Shown: in pieces, positions 13,001 to 24,341 of the stretch
Numbering within the stretch: the first letter of the stretch is position 1
How the letters are laid out: every line of letters begins with the position of its first letter
From: Sipunculus nudus
Lineage: Eukaryota > Annelida > Sipuncula > Golfingiida > Sipunculidae
Assembly (NCBI GenBank): GCA_026874595.1
Contig: CM049310.1
Span: 69,701,556 to 69,765,555 of the forward strand
DNA: 64,000 nt
Direction of reading: 5' to 3'
The notes under the pieces: generated by a model
Databases searched by the model: none
Told to the model about the DNA's origin: nothing
The model's input: only the letters and a program-made list of their open reading frames with translations
Position numbers and translations under genes: made by a program

Positions 13001-15133
13001 CTGCTGTGTTTATCGCTGTCGACTCTCTATTAGAACAGGCGCAGGTAGAAAACGCAGTGAACGTGTTTCGTTTCTGTAATCGCATGAGGCGCTGTCGTGT
13101 GATGATGGTGCGCACATTGAAACAATACATATTTATATACGAGTCGTTGTTTGAGGCTCTGCTGACGTCATATCATATCGTGGGGGATGACCTGAGGACA
13201 AATTACAGACTCCTCTCAAACGTTAATCCGGTCACAGATAAATCTTACTTCCGCGAACAATTTGAAGTATTAGAGGACTTCACCCCAAAACTGACAGATG
13301 CCCAATGTTCTGTAGGCATCAGAGTGGAAAATAAAAAGAAAAATCGATTTCCCGGCATCCTACCGCCAGATGAACATCGGCCAGTGTTGCGAACACCGGG
13401 GGGTCTGGGTAGGACGGACTATATTAATGCTTTGTATCTAGACAGCTACCTTGACCGGGACAAGTACGTTGTGACCCAGACACCTTTACAAAGCACGATC
13501 ATTGACTTCTGGAAGCTGGTTTATGACCATGACGTCACTGCTATTGTTATGCTAAATAACGAGGACTTTAAAGAGGAAACCTGTGCTGATTATTGGCCCC
13601 ACCAGCCCGGAACACAGCGCTGGGAGCCGTTTTTCGTGGATCTGCGACAGGTTGAACGAGTGCCAAACATAACTATCAGAACAATGATACTTCACAATGC
13701 ACAGAAACCTTCTGAGCCGGGCCGAGAGATCAAACACTACCAGTTCGGTGCCTGGCCGATGTATAACAAAGTCCCGGACTCCAGAGAGGCCATGATGGAG
13801 CTGGTGGACCTGGTAGAACAATGGCAGGAGGATGTGGAGACCCAGGACTGCCCGGTGCTCGTTCATTGCATGGACGGCGCCAGTCGCAGCGGACTGTACT
13901 GCGCATGTGCGATTCTGAGTGAGAAAATGCGGCTTGAAGGGGAGGTTGATGTGTTCCACACGGTGAAGCACATGAAACGCCGGCGGCCTCACTTCATCAG
14001 CACTCCGGTAAGTTTCATACATATGTTAGTAATTACTAAGTACAGGTAAACAACAGCATTAACAAACATTCAATAGACTATTTGATCAAATAATGCACGC
14101 CTTAGAAGAAGTAAACGTATATGGAAGAACTAGAATAACACTCACACCTTCCAAATGGCAAAGTAGTCCTGCTGCAGCCGTCCCTTTGTTAGGATCCGCA
14201 CTACATTTTATTTTAGTCTGTCCTTGACTATATATGTGCAACCCCTGCATTATACTTTTCTGCTATAACAGGCAAACAAAGATGAAACACAACCTCCTGG
14301 GCAGAGTTTAGTAACAATGGTCATTTAACCCATTTATAAAATTAAACAAAGGTAATTCCCATTACTTTTTATTCGTCATAAATGTTGGATGCTACATGGT
14401 GTATTAATTTAGTGTGATGCCTGTTTGCTACATATGGTTAAGAAGGAGCTTAACATTTGTCTTTTGAAGTATTGTAAACACGTTCAGAAAACATGACAGA
14501 ACAATAATTGTGTGGTTTCATGTATGCGATTTCAATTATAAATGTGGCTTTGACCAGTTTAAAAATAAAAAAGCAAAAATCCTTATTGTGTCATGCGCGC
14601 TTCTATCAGTTGAACATGAAATCCTTTTAACACAACATTAAAACAGTTCGTGTATCAGCCCAACTTGTACTGTTTAAATAAAGTCTGACATAATGAAGTC
14701 TGAGTGTAATTCTTCACCATTAACAAGGACAAGATCATGGTCAGTATTGTGCTTTACAGTTTACTTGATTTGCTACGGAGGAACACGATAAAATCCCATC
14801 TGAATTTTAATAAGCATCTAAACTACAACTTCCAGACCTTGAACCTTAAGCATTTATTTTAAACACTCAGAAAATGTTAGTTTTTTTATCATCATATGGT
14901 ATGAATCATCTGATTTTTTATGTCTTAGGATATAGCAAATTGTCTGTAAAAACGATTTCATTTCTTTTCTCTCTGCGCATATATACATTTATTTCTTGAT
15001 TATTACTATTCGTGTACATCTTTCTTTTCAGGAACAATACAAGTTCTGCTTCAAGTTTTTGTGGGACTATATGAACACGCGGATGAATTTGCCAAACCTG
15101 TCAAACGGTCACGTGACCTTCGGCAGCACCTAG
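1538..15133 (+). CDS. Receptor-type protein tyrosine phosphatase with EGF and FN3 ectodomain (5'-partial, multi-exon)
   Basis: Predicted single-pass cell-surface receptor. Exons: 1538-1687, 3510-3647, 4478-4598, 5369-5577, 6115-6282, 6728-7030, 7824-8117, 9492-9712, 10092-10268, 11473-14007, 15032-15133, with stop TAG at 15131-15133. They join in one frame into 1471 visible residues. Order: two eight-Cys EGF modules, FN3, Thr/Pro stalk, about five further FN3 or FN3-like modules, RRKR site, transmembrane helix, PTP D1, PTP D2. Ectodomain introns are mostly phase 1, as usual for shuffled modules. Both PTP domains keep the Cys-x5-Arg loop (HCGTGVSR, HCMDGASR) but the acid loop is WPE in D1 and WPM in D2, so activity is doubtful. 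The start and signal peptide are outside the window. I cannot assign a vertebrate orthologue; such EGF-bearing RPTPs resemble a lineage-specific molluscan group (from general knowledge, not checked). Confidence 0.9.
3510..3647 (+). CDS. RPTP exon: EGF module 2 (eight cysteines)
   Basis: Acceptor TTGCCTTTCAG ends at 3509 and donor GTAAGT follows 3647. The 138-bp phase 1-1 exon encodes 46 residues with the same eight-Cys pattern (CVSGRYGSNC, ECHC, TC, RC, QC, GC). It is in phase with both neighbours. Confidence 0.88.
4478..5577 (+). CDS. RPTP exons: first FN3 module (two exons, 4478-4598 and 5369-5577)
   Basis: The 121-bp exon (acceptor CCTTTTCAG, donor GTAAGT) ends in phase 2 and joins the 209-bp exon (acceptor TTATACAG, donor GTAACT). 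Together they form one FN3-like sandwich: a VNVSCGNFTVFWRAW strand region, VGWYTLQEQV, then FRFRVRVD near the end. The phase 2 intron falls mid-domain, a common position in FN3 modules. The interval includes the 770-bp intron. Confidence 0.85.
6115..6282 (+). CDS. RPTP exon: Thr/Pro-rich mucin-like stalk
   Basis: A 168-bp phase 1-1 exon (acceptor CTTCTGTCCAG, donor GTGAGA) encodes 56 residues dominated by Thr, Pro, Ala and Val (for example TTTQGPTTTVTTVEVTT). No cysteines are present. Such segments are usually heavily O-glycosylated spacers, here between the first and second FN3 modules. Because the exon is symmetric it could be skipped without a frameshift. Confidence 0.85.
6728..7030 (+). 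CDS. RPTP exon: FN3 module
   Basis: Phase 1-1 exon of 303 bp encoding one FN3 module. Landmarks are PQAVSNITVTF, VVWNAPDGDPA, and YRVTVIVVNAVGPSPAT, which fits the FN3 F-G strand consensus. Acceptor CTCACAG and donor GTACGT. Confidence 0.88.
7824..8117 (+). CDS. RPTP exon: FN3 module
   Basis: Phase 1-1 exon of 294 bp (acceptor TTGTTTTCAG, donor GTGAGT). It encodes an FN3 module with LTFAWSPVPCPNRGG, YKLTGLLPYTTYGVRISYVN and GPASE, the typical FN3 core residues W, L, Y and the closing G-x-S. Confidence 0.88.
9492..10268 (+). CDS. RPTP exons: FN3 module and start of the next (9492-9712, 10092-10268)
   Basis: The first exon begins in phase 1 and ends in phase 0 at GAG before GTGAGA. The second is phase 0-0 (acceptor CTTCTCTCCAG, donor GTACGG). 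They encode PPAPTDVLSLDRTDTTIRIR, the core ITGLDPYTVYVIEVEAE, and then PGAPRELK with LTWREPSDPNGVI, the opening of the next FN3 module. The intron between them carries a long (AT)n array. The interval includes that intron. Confidence 0.88.
9913..10003. repeat. (AT)n microsatellite, about 90 bp
   Basis: Uninterrupted AT dinucleotides apart from one AC step, inside an RPTP intron. Confidence 0.95.
10269..11472 (+). other. RPTP intron, no further feature seen
   Basis: A 1.2-kb intron between FN3 exons in phase 0. I see no conserved exon, RNA gene or repeat array. The long downstream reading frame opens inside this intron at 11374, but the exon acceptor CTCTTCCAG at 11464-11472 fixes the true exon start. 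Confidence 0.6.
11473..14007 (+). CDS. RPTP mega-exon: juxtamembrane FN3, furin-type site, TM, PTP D1 and most of D2
   Basis: A single 2535-bp phase 0-0 exon of 845 codons. It completes one FN3 module (ITSRVITTYSVNEPAQ onward), then carries a membrane-proximal FN3-like region with RRKR at 11806-11817. The hydrophobic helix lies at about 12088-12165, followed by the stop-transfer LRKRGKQKG. D1 spans about 12390-13170: KNRF, DYINANYIHGY, WPEHGVP at 12877, HCGTGVSR with Cys at 12979-12981, and VRTLKQYIF. D2 spans about 13230 into the last exon: KNRF, TDYINALY, DFWKLVYD, WPM at 13753 and HCMDGASR with Cys at 13867-13869. The donor GTAAGT follows ATCAGCACTCCG; reading on gives a short tail and a stop at 14047. 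Confidence 0.93.
15032..15133 (+). CDS. RPTP terminal coding exon: end of PTP D2
   Basis: Acceptor TTCTTTTCAG ends at 15031. The exon encodes EQYKFCFKFLWDYM, the usual last helix of a PTP domain (equivalent of EQYxFxYxxxxE), then a short tail ending HVTFGST and TAG at 15131-15133. It joins the mega-exon in phase 0. Confidence 0.92.
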   Translation, partial: EQYKFCFKFLWDYMNTRMNLPNLSNGHVTFGST

Positions 15134-16398
15134 AAGAGGAACATGTTTTTCTAGTCAAACTGCCTTGACTTCGTGATACACTTTCATGCAGTTAGAACTA
15201 TAGTATGCATATTGATGAAGCTAATGAAAGTGGTATGCTCCAAAGAGTATCAATACTTTTTTTTCGGATGTACGTTCTTAGAATCATATAGGGGAAAGCT
15301 GCTTTTTTATCACAATTAGCTTTAGTATGGTGTGATATTAAATTTAAGCCAGCAGAACCGTGGGTAATATAATAATATAACAAGATGGCGGAACTGCACA
15401 CGACAGTTGTAATGGAAGTAATTGGGCGCCAAGGGCCATATACCGTGTTGAAATAAATAACACGTGAACCCATTGGCAGTCACAGCAGTAAGCGTAATCC
15501 AAAGATGTAACTCTACGAAGAACATTTTTATTACTAATACTTGTGATACATTTATCGGTGCTTTACTGTGAGGTTTTACATTTATTATCTCCACAGTTGC
15601 CAAATCCTGTGATACATGCAGTCAGCTCACGAACTGCGATTTTTAGTTCAGTCATCATTAAATTATACATGTAAATATTATATAGCAGTTACAAGTATCA
15701 CGTATTTTTTTACATTCTGTGCTATATATCCTAAAAGCCACAAAAGTAATCCAATATGATGTCAGATTTTTATTAATTTACAATACACAAAAGTACTCCA
15801 ATATGATGCCAGATTTTTTATTAATTTACAATACACAAAAGTACTCCAATTTGATGCCAGATTTTTAATAATTTACCATAAACTTAATTCTGCGGTCGTT
15901 TTTAGTACATCTGGTTATGCGTGTAAATATTTGTACATTAACTGCATATAAAAACCCCCTTTTATACTCATTCATTACTCATAAAGGTGAAATTCTGTTC
16001 ACATTTTTACGGAAGAAACAAGTGCCTGTCTGCCTTTTATTCAACCATATTTTAAATCATACACTAAGAGCTGATATTACAATCAAGAATTTTTGCTATT
16101 CTTTTAATGTATTAATGGCGCAGAGTGATATCCCATTTTATCAAATGAAATATCTGTCTGCAGGAGAACTCCAAGCTTAATGATAACTCATCTATAACTT
16201 AAATATTACACACACTACATAAGCAAAGAGGATCATATTCATATATACTAGTATTATATCAAGGAGTATAATATTAAATGTTCTTGATGTTATAACGGAT
16301 AAATCGTGTCGAATACTCCTAATTGCTACGATACTGTATTGAATGTATTCTTCTCATAATTAATTTTCTGACTGTATGGTTTCTCTCGACAAAATAAA
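15134..16398 (+). other. Probable RPTP 3' UTR and downstream flank
   Basis: AT-rich sequence without coding exons. AATAAA hexamers occur at 15452-15457 and 16393-16398; either could end the transcript. The interval contains a three-copy 47-48 bp tandem repeat. Confidence 0.45.
15739..15881. repeat. Three tandem 47-48 bp units in the putative 3' UTR
   Basis: Units begin CACAAAAGTA at 15739, 15786 and 15834, each followed by CTCCAATATGATGCCAGA or a close variant and a T-rich, AATTTAC end. Confidence 0.9.
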
Positions 16399-16449
16399 GT
16401 TATTTATACAATTTTATTCCGTGTGACTCAGGAATATTTTCCATATATA

Positions 16450-16686
16450 TCTTACAGGGGCGTCAATATGGGGGGATGGGGGTATATTTACCCCCCCCCC
16501 ACTTTTTGGCAAGGGGGGATGGTCAATGTAATCACCTCCCCCCCCCCCACTTTTCACTTTCCCTAACTTATTTCTAAAATATTATAATTATTGGAAATAT
16601 GATTAAGAATAAATATATATAATAATTATATATATAAATATAAATATATGTATATAGTTGAATATGCCACTCAGAGACGTTAAAAA

Positions 16687-16718
<32 letters not shown>

Positions 16719-16735
16719 ATACAAAGTCATTCCCC
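16450..16735. repeat. Low-complexity G/C runs, AT and GT microsatellites
   Basis: Runs of G and C flank two copies of a CACTTTT motif (about 16485-16560). They are followed by short AT-rich and (TG)n tracts to about 16720. Confidence 0.7.
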
Positions 16736-16875
16736 CACCCTGGAAGAAAAATTGAAACCATAGTATATCTGCCATTCACTCATATACGCAAAATCTTTAT
16801 AACCATCAATAACGTTTTATTGACTAAGACAAAATTGAAATATTTCTTTAAATAAATCAAGAAGACCAATTTTAT

Positions 16876-19550
16876 CTCAGCTCAGTCCGGCGTCCGTCCG
16901 CAGTCGGGTGTGCCGTCCGTCCGTTAACAGGGCACAAATCGTAACCGTTAGACTTGGAATCTTCTTACTATACATGCAAGGAGGTCATAGGCAAATCTCT
17001 TTTTAAAACCTTAAATAAGGTCATGGTGATCTATATTTTGTGGCCTACGGGCCGAAAGCATGATTTTGAGCATCCGGAAATTCAGGCAGGGCACAAATTC
17101 TATCAATTAGGCCCAGAATCCTCTAACGTTACATCCAGAGAAATCGTAGGCAAATGTTCTTGGAAACCTGAACTGAGGTCACTGTGACCTATATTCTGCG
17201 GCCTATAGGAGAAAGTTGTCATATGAGCACTTTGAATGTCATATGGGGACAAATCGTATCCGTAAGGCCTAGAATCTTCTAACACAAAATCAAGGGAGTC
17301 TGTAGTTTAATCTCCTTGGAAACCTGAAATTAGGTCATGGTGATCTATATTTTGTGATCTACGGACCGAAAACGTGATTTTGAGCATCCAGACAGGCGGG
17401 GCACAAAGTCTATCCTTAAGATCTAGAATCCTCTAACCTAAAATTTGGGGAGGTCCTAGTCAAATGTCTTTGGAAATCTGGAATAATCTCACTGTAACCT
17501 ATATTCTGCAACTTTTAGGGAAGAGATGTCACATGAGCACCCAAAATTTCAGATGGGGAAAAGTCATGTCTGTTAGGCCTTGAAACTTCTAATACAAAAT
17601 CCTAGGAGGTTCTATAGGCAAATCTCCTTGAAAACCTGAAATTAGGTCATGGTGACCTATATTTTGCGACCTACAGAACGAAACGTGATTTTGTGCACAT
17701 AGAAAAATAGGTGGGGAAAAAATCTATCCATTAGGCCCAGAATCCTCTAACGTGACATTTAGCGATCGAGATCCTAGGCAAATGTCTTTGGAAAACTGAA
17801 ATGAGGTCACTGTGACCTATATTCTTCAACCTTAAGAAAAAGGATGTCATATAAGCACCCTGAATATCAGATGGTCACAAATCGTAACCATTTGGCCTCG
17901 AATCTCTAACGCAGTATCGTGAGAGGTTTAGGTCATTGCGACCTATATTTTGCGAAACGTGAAATAAGCACCCAGAAAGTTAGGAAGTCCTAGGAAACCT
18001 GCAATTAGGTCACCTTTGGCTATATTCTGCGACCTATAGGGCAAAGTTGTCATATGAGCACTCTGAATGTTAGATGGGGACAAATCGTATCTGATAGGTC
18101 TAGAATCTTCTCACAATATATCCAGTGAGTTTCTAGGCAAATCTCCTGGTAAACCTGAAATTAGGTTATGGTGACCTGTTCTTTATGACCTTCAGGCAAA
18201 TAACACTGTTTTTTATCACCCAGACAGTAAGATCCTCCTACGTGACATTTAGGGAGGTCCTCGGCAAATGTCCTTGGACACCTGAAATTAGGTCAAGGTA
18301 ACATACATTTTTTTACCTATGGGCCGAAAACATGATTTTGAGCACCCAGAAAACAGACAGGGCACAAATTGTATCCATTAGGCCTAGAAACTTCTAATGT
18401 TAAATGGCAAATGTCCTGGGCATATGTCCTTGCAAACCTGAAATAAGGTCACCATTACCCATAATTTTGCGACCTATATGAAAAGATGTTCTATAAGCAA
18501 CCAGACAGTCAGTATCCATTAGGCCTAGAATCTTCATACATAAAATTCAGGTAGGTCCTGAGCAAATGTCATTGGAAACATGAAAATGACCCATATTTTG
18601 CAACAAATTGACCAAAAACGTGATTTTTATGCACCCAGACAGACAGGTGTGACCTATATTCTGCAACCTATATGAATAAGATATCATATGAGCAACCTAA
18701 TTGTCAGAGAGGCACAGGTCATGTCTGTAAAGCCCTGAATCTTCTATTACAATATCCAGGGAGGTTATAGGCAAATCTCCTCGGAAAACTGAAATTAGGT
18801 CATGGTCACCTATATTTTGCAACTTAGGCCGAAAACATGATTTTGAGTACGCAGACATATTAGAACAAATTGTATCCATTAGGCCTAGAATATTCTAACA
18901 TAACATTCAGGGAGGTCCGAGGCAAATGTCCTTTGAAACATGAAATTTGGTCACTGTGACCTATATTTTGTGACCTTTACCCTACAGGGAAAAAAATGTC
19001 ATATGAGCACACTGAATAGTCAGATGGGCACAAATTGTATGCATTAGGCCTAGAATCTTCTAAGGCAACATCTAGGGAGGTTAAAGAAAAATCTCTTTGG
19101 AAACTAGAAATTAGGTCATGGTGCACAGGCTATATTCCATGCGCTATGAACCAAACAAATATGAATTTGAGCACCCTGACAGACTGGTAAACATTTATTT
19201 TCCTTGGAACCTTCCATTGTGAAGTCTAGGTAACTTAATTCTTTTTATACATGTCAAATACAGTCAGATGGGGCACAAATGGTATCCTTCAACTCTAAAA
19301 ACTCCATCACAACATCCAGTGAGATCTTGGCAAATTCCACTAGAACCTGTGCTTGACAGGCCAAAAACATGATCTGGGCACCTTTAACGTCAGATGGGTA
19401 CAAACTGTATGCATTAGGCCTTGGTCCTGGGCAAATCTTGTTTAAAATTAAAAATTAGCCCATGGTGACCTAAATTGTGCAAGCTACTGGTCAGAAGCAT
19501 AATTTTGTCATGTCAGAAAGGGCTCAATTTCTATCCATTAGCCCTGGTCT
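16876..19550. repeat. Degenerate tandem array, about 157-bp unit
   Basis: The phrase GGCACAAATCGTAACC followed by TTAGGCCTAGAATCTTCTAA recurs at about 16931, 17090, 17247, 17400, 17557 and 17714, then in more decayed form to about 19530. Each unit also carries TCCTTGGAAACCTGAAATTA and a TGACCTATATT motif. The array opens with a CTCAGCTCAGTCCGGCGTCC segment, similar to the start of the next element. No coding potential. Confidence 0.85.
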
Positions 19551-22150
19551 TTTTAGCTCAGCTGACTGAAAGTTATCTGAGCTATAGCGATCACTCTTTG
19601 TCCGTCGTCCGTCCGGCCGTCCGGCCATCCGGCCGTCTGTCCGTAAACAAGGCACAAATCGTAACCACAGGACCTCGAATCTTCTTACTTTACATCCAGA
19701 GAGGTCCATGAAAAATCTCCTTGGAAACCTGGAATTAGGTCTGTGTTACCCATATCCTTTGAGCTATGGGGCCCCAAAGTACCCCCCAGAATAGTAAAAA
19801 ATTTCATACAAAACTTCAATATCTCATTAACTACATCAGTGATGATCATGATTTTTGGCATACATATTGATCATGAGATGGTTTATCAGTTCCTGCAGAC
19901 TGGTGGCGCCAACTGTATTTTTTTTTATTTTTTACGATTTTTTTTCTCTTTTTTGAGACTTTTAAAAATGAGGACATCTGTTAACAGGGCACAAATCGTA
20001 AAGACTGGACCTAGAATCTTCATTCTTGACATTCTGAGAGACCTATGAAAAGTCTCCATGTAAACCAGAAATTAGGTCTCTGTAACCCATATATTTTTCG
20101 AGTGATGGGGCCCCAAAGTACCCCCCCCCCCCCCCAGCATAGTGAAAAATTTCATACAAAAACTTCAATATCTCATTAACTACATCACTGATGGTCATGA
20201 TTTTTGGCATACATATTGATCATGAGATGTTTCATCAGTTTCTGGTGACTGGTAACCACCTGTATTTTTTTATTTTTTACGAATTTTTTTCTCTATTTTT
20301 GAGACCTTTAAAAATATTAACATCTGTTAACAGGGCACAAATCGTAAAGACTGGACCTAGAATCTTAATTCTTGACATTCTAAGAGACCTATGAAAAGTC
20401 TCCATGGAAACCAGAAATTAGGTCTCTGTTACCCATATTCTTCGTGCTATGGGGCCCCAAAGTACCCCCCAAAATAGTGAAAAATTTCATACAAAAACTT
20501 CAATATCTCATTAACTACATCACTGATGGTCATGATTTTTGGCATACATATTGATCATAAGATGTTTCATCAGTTTCTGCAGACTGGTGGCGCCACCTGT
20601 ATTTTTCGATTTTTTACGAATTGATTTCTCTATTTTTGAGACCTTTAAAAATGTTAACATCTGTTAACAGGGCACAAATCGTAAAGACTGGACCTAGAAT
20701 CTTCATTCCTGAAATTCTGAGAGACCTATGAAAAGTCTCCTTGGAAACCAGAAATTAGGTCTCTGTTACCCATATCCTTCGAGCTATGGGGCCCCAAAGT
20801 ACCCCCCAGAATAGTAAAAAATTTCATTTAAAAAAAATTCAATATCTGATTAACTACATCACTGATGGTCATGATTTTTTGCATATATATTGATCATGAG
20901 ATGGTTTATCAGTTTCTGCAGACTGGTGGCGCAACCTGTATTTTTCAAATTTTTACCATTTTTTTCTCTATTTTTGAGACCTTTAAGGATGTAGTTATCT
21001 GTCAACAGGGTTCAGATTGGACCTAGAATCTTCATTCTTGACACACAGGGAGACCTATAAAAAGTCTCCACGGAAACCTGAAATTAGGTCTCTGTTACAC
21101 ATATCCTTTGAGCTATGGCACTCCAAAGTACAGCTCAGAATAATGGAAAATTTGATACAAAAGCTGAAGTATCTGAACAACTATTTATGCATAGATCACC
21201 ATAATTATTTGTATAGATATCGATCATGGAGTGCTTCATCAGTTTCTGTAGCCTGGTGGCACAACATATATTTGTTCGGGCTTTTTTATCGAATTTTTTT
21301 CTCTATTTTTGAGACCTTTAAAGATATGAAAATCTGTTAACATGACACAAATCATAAAAAACTGGACCTCAATTCTTCATTCTTTACACACAGGGAGACC
21401 CATGAAAAATCTCTATGGAAACCTGAAATTAGGCCTCTGTTACCCATATCCATTAAGCTGTATGGTTCCAAAATACCCCCCCCCCCCCACAGAATAATGA
21501 AAAATTTGATACAAAAACTCAACTATATCAATAACTACAACACTGATGCTCATGATTTTTGGCATACATATTGATCATGACATGTTCCATCAGTTTTAGC
21601 AGACTGGGTGTATCACCTCTATTTCTTTCAAATTTTTACGAATTATTTTCTCTATTTTTGAGACCTTTAAAGATGTGGTTATCTGTCAACAGGGTACAAA
21701 TTGTAACAACTGGATCTAGAATCTTCATTCTTGTCATGCAAGGAGGCCCATGAAAAGTGTCTATGGAAACCTGAAATTAGGTCTCTGTTACCCTTATCCT
21801 TCAAGCTATAGGACTCCAAAGTATCCCTCAGAATAATGGAAAATTTGATACAAAAGCTGAAGTATCTGAACAACTAATCCAAAGACCACCATGCTTCTTT
21901 GCATGGATATTGACCATTAAGTTTTTTATTAGTTTCTGCAGACTGGTGGAGCCACCTGTATTTTTTTTAAAGTTTACGCATTTTTTCTCTATTTTTGAGA
22001 TATATTAATACAGAAACAATCTCAGCCTGTTGGTTAATCTGTTTGATGCTACAGTTGAAAGGTTATATACTACCATTCAGATGATAAAATTTCCTTTTGC
22101 AAATCTCTTCCCAGTCAGCTGAGCGTCATGACCCATGGGTCACTTGTTTA
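19551..22150. mobile_element. Repeat element: seven ~340-bp tandem units between short inverted repeats
   Basis: Unit starts (GTTAACAGGGCACAAATCGT or variant) fall at about 19644, 19981, 20327, 20664, 21002, 21337 and 21686, with spacing 335-349 bp. The 13-bp GCTCAGCTGACTG at 19556-19568 is repeated inverted as CAGTCAGCTGAGC at 22112-22124. The right side ends CCATGGGTCACTTGTTTA. These end motifs resemble a widespread bivalve repeat family that begins TTTTAGCTCA and ends CACTTGTTT (from memory). No transposase is visible, so it is non-autonomous. Confidence 0.75.
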
Positions 22151-22300
22151 ATGATGTATTCAGATCTGTCTATGGCAAATCTCCTTGGAAACCTGACGTT
22201 TTTATTTTCCATCCATTTTCAACATAGTAACATTAGCAATATGCTATTATCACAGACAATATATAACATTAATAAAAGAAATGAGCACCCAGTCAAATTC

Positions 22301-22334
22301 AGCTGAGCGTCATGGCCCATGGGCCACTTGTTTA
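22301..22334. repeat. Second copy of the element's right end
   Basis: AGCTGAGCGTCATGGCCCAT followed by GGGCCACTTGTTTA repeats the 22117-22150 end 184 bp downstream. It may be the right end of the first, adjoining element (16876 onward), with the second nested inside it. Confidence 0.7.
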
Positions 22335-22625
22335 CTTAATATATTAACCATAAAGGATCTGGGTGACATTGAAAATGTTCCTTCAGTTAAATCTTTAGTT
22401 GCGCCCCAATATGGATCCTCCTATAACAATCGGATGTAAAATCTAATAACGTTAAATTTCCATTGTTCTACTAAAGTAATCACAGATTAAATACGTATCA
22501 CCAAGGGTGCAATTAAGATATACAATGAAACTAGCATCGCCGTGAAACACTTTTAGATTCTATGCTTCAAACGCAAAAAAAATATATCCCTATAATTATT
22601 GTATAATATGACTTATTTGTTATAC

Positions 22626-22628
<3 letters not shown>

Positions 22629-22664
<36 letters not shown>
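22629..22664. repeat. (CT)n microsatellite
   Basis: About 18 uninterrupted CT dinucleotides. Confidence 0.95.
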
Positions 22665-22668
<4 letters not shown>

Positions 22669-23549
22669 ATGCGTGTGTTTTTGCGTGTATGTATGTACAT
22701 TATTGGATGGGCTCCGGGCTTCCTACATCAGGCAAGAAAAAAAAATCTGACAATATTTGAATTTAAAAATTCTTGGCACAATACCCATAACATATGAATG
22801 ATTCACACAAAACTCCGGCTACTACGGAAATGACAACATTATAAAGCCGTCCTGTGACAATAAATCTAACGGAAAGGCCCCCCAGACGTGACTACTGAAG
22901 CGAATACCGGGACATCATTATTTGAGTCCTGACAGAGAACGTTATATAAGCGGTATGTGCTTTGAACACGGGAACATCTGTGAAAACGGACTACTTAATA
23001 TCTGGACTGGCCAATCAGTGACCGGTCACGTGTCTGCACATTGGCCATTATTCATGAACTATCAAACTTGTAAAATTACAAACATATTAACACACTTCTA
23101 ACATAGATTATAACTTAGAGTAGTTTTTTACCCGTAATATCCCCATGCTAATGCGCTGTTTTGAATTGAAGGGTTATTTTAGGTGGCGTCACTATTACAT
23201 CTAACAGAACAGATGTTGAGTATTTATACGTTTTGTGTGTGTGACAGCTGAGTCACTATGAGATGATTACTCCGCTTATACCAGTTTCTCTTCACCGAAA
23301 ATTCAGGCAAATTTCAGCTTTTTTTACATGTTCCCTTTTGTCCGGTGAATCAGAACACGTTAAAGAGTTAAAAGAAAGATGAAACGCAGTCTACAATACC
23401 TGTGCTTTCGAACAGGTGTTTGTTCATATGAAAATATATTTGATGGGTTCAAGCAACCTATTAACTTTGACTTAAAATAAACATCTTCTTTTTTTGAACG
23501 TTTACTTTCCCTTTACATAAATGTATACCCAGAGCCGCTTTTTTGTTCA

Positions 23550-24254
23550 CAACAGGCCTACGTATTTTTTGTTACCGTCACCGCCTTTTCAGAATATATA
23601 TAACTATATAGTTTTGTGATGGTCAGCTTCCTTTGTGACCATAAACTAATTTTTTTTAGACCTTATTTTCCTTTTAAACCATACATAATATACAATTTAT
23701 GATGGTTAACTTTCTCTTCCACAATCTACATATATATTTTTGATACCCTCAGATTCTTTTTTTAACAATAGGCCAATAAATATTTAGCTTCCTTTTTGAC
23801 CATATACTACTATATTCTGAGTATAAAAAATTAGTTTTAACCATATGTTGATAAATATTTTTATGACGGTCACAGCCTTTACCGCAATCTACTAATATAT
23901 TGTTTAAGCCGTCAATTACATTTTGAAGAATAAGCAAATAAACATTTTTGTGACGGTAAGCATCCTTTTTTTGTTCATATCCTGATACTTAGTATATTCT
24001 CGCAGTCTTAACTCCTTGTTTTACCATATATACGTATACTAATATCTCTTTTTATGATGGTCCACTTCCTTTTCCACCATCTCCTAATATTTTATTTTAG
24101 ACGGTAAACCTCATTTTCAAGAATAAGCCTTTAATATATTTGTAACGGTCAACTTCTATTTAGACCAAATTTTAATATTTATTCCTGTGAGACAACTTCT
24201 TTTTTTAACAGTTTATATATTTTTGTAACTGTCAACTTAATTCTTTTTTAACAG

Positions 24255-24341
<87 letters not shown>

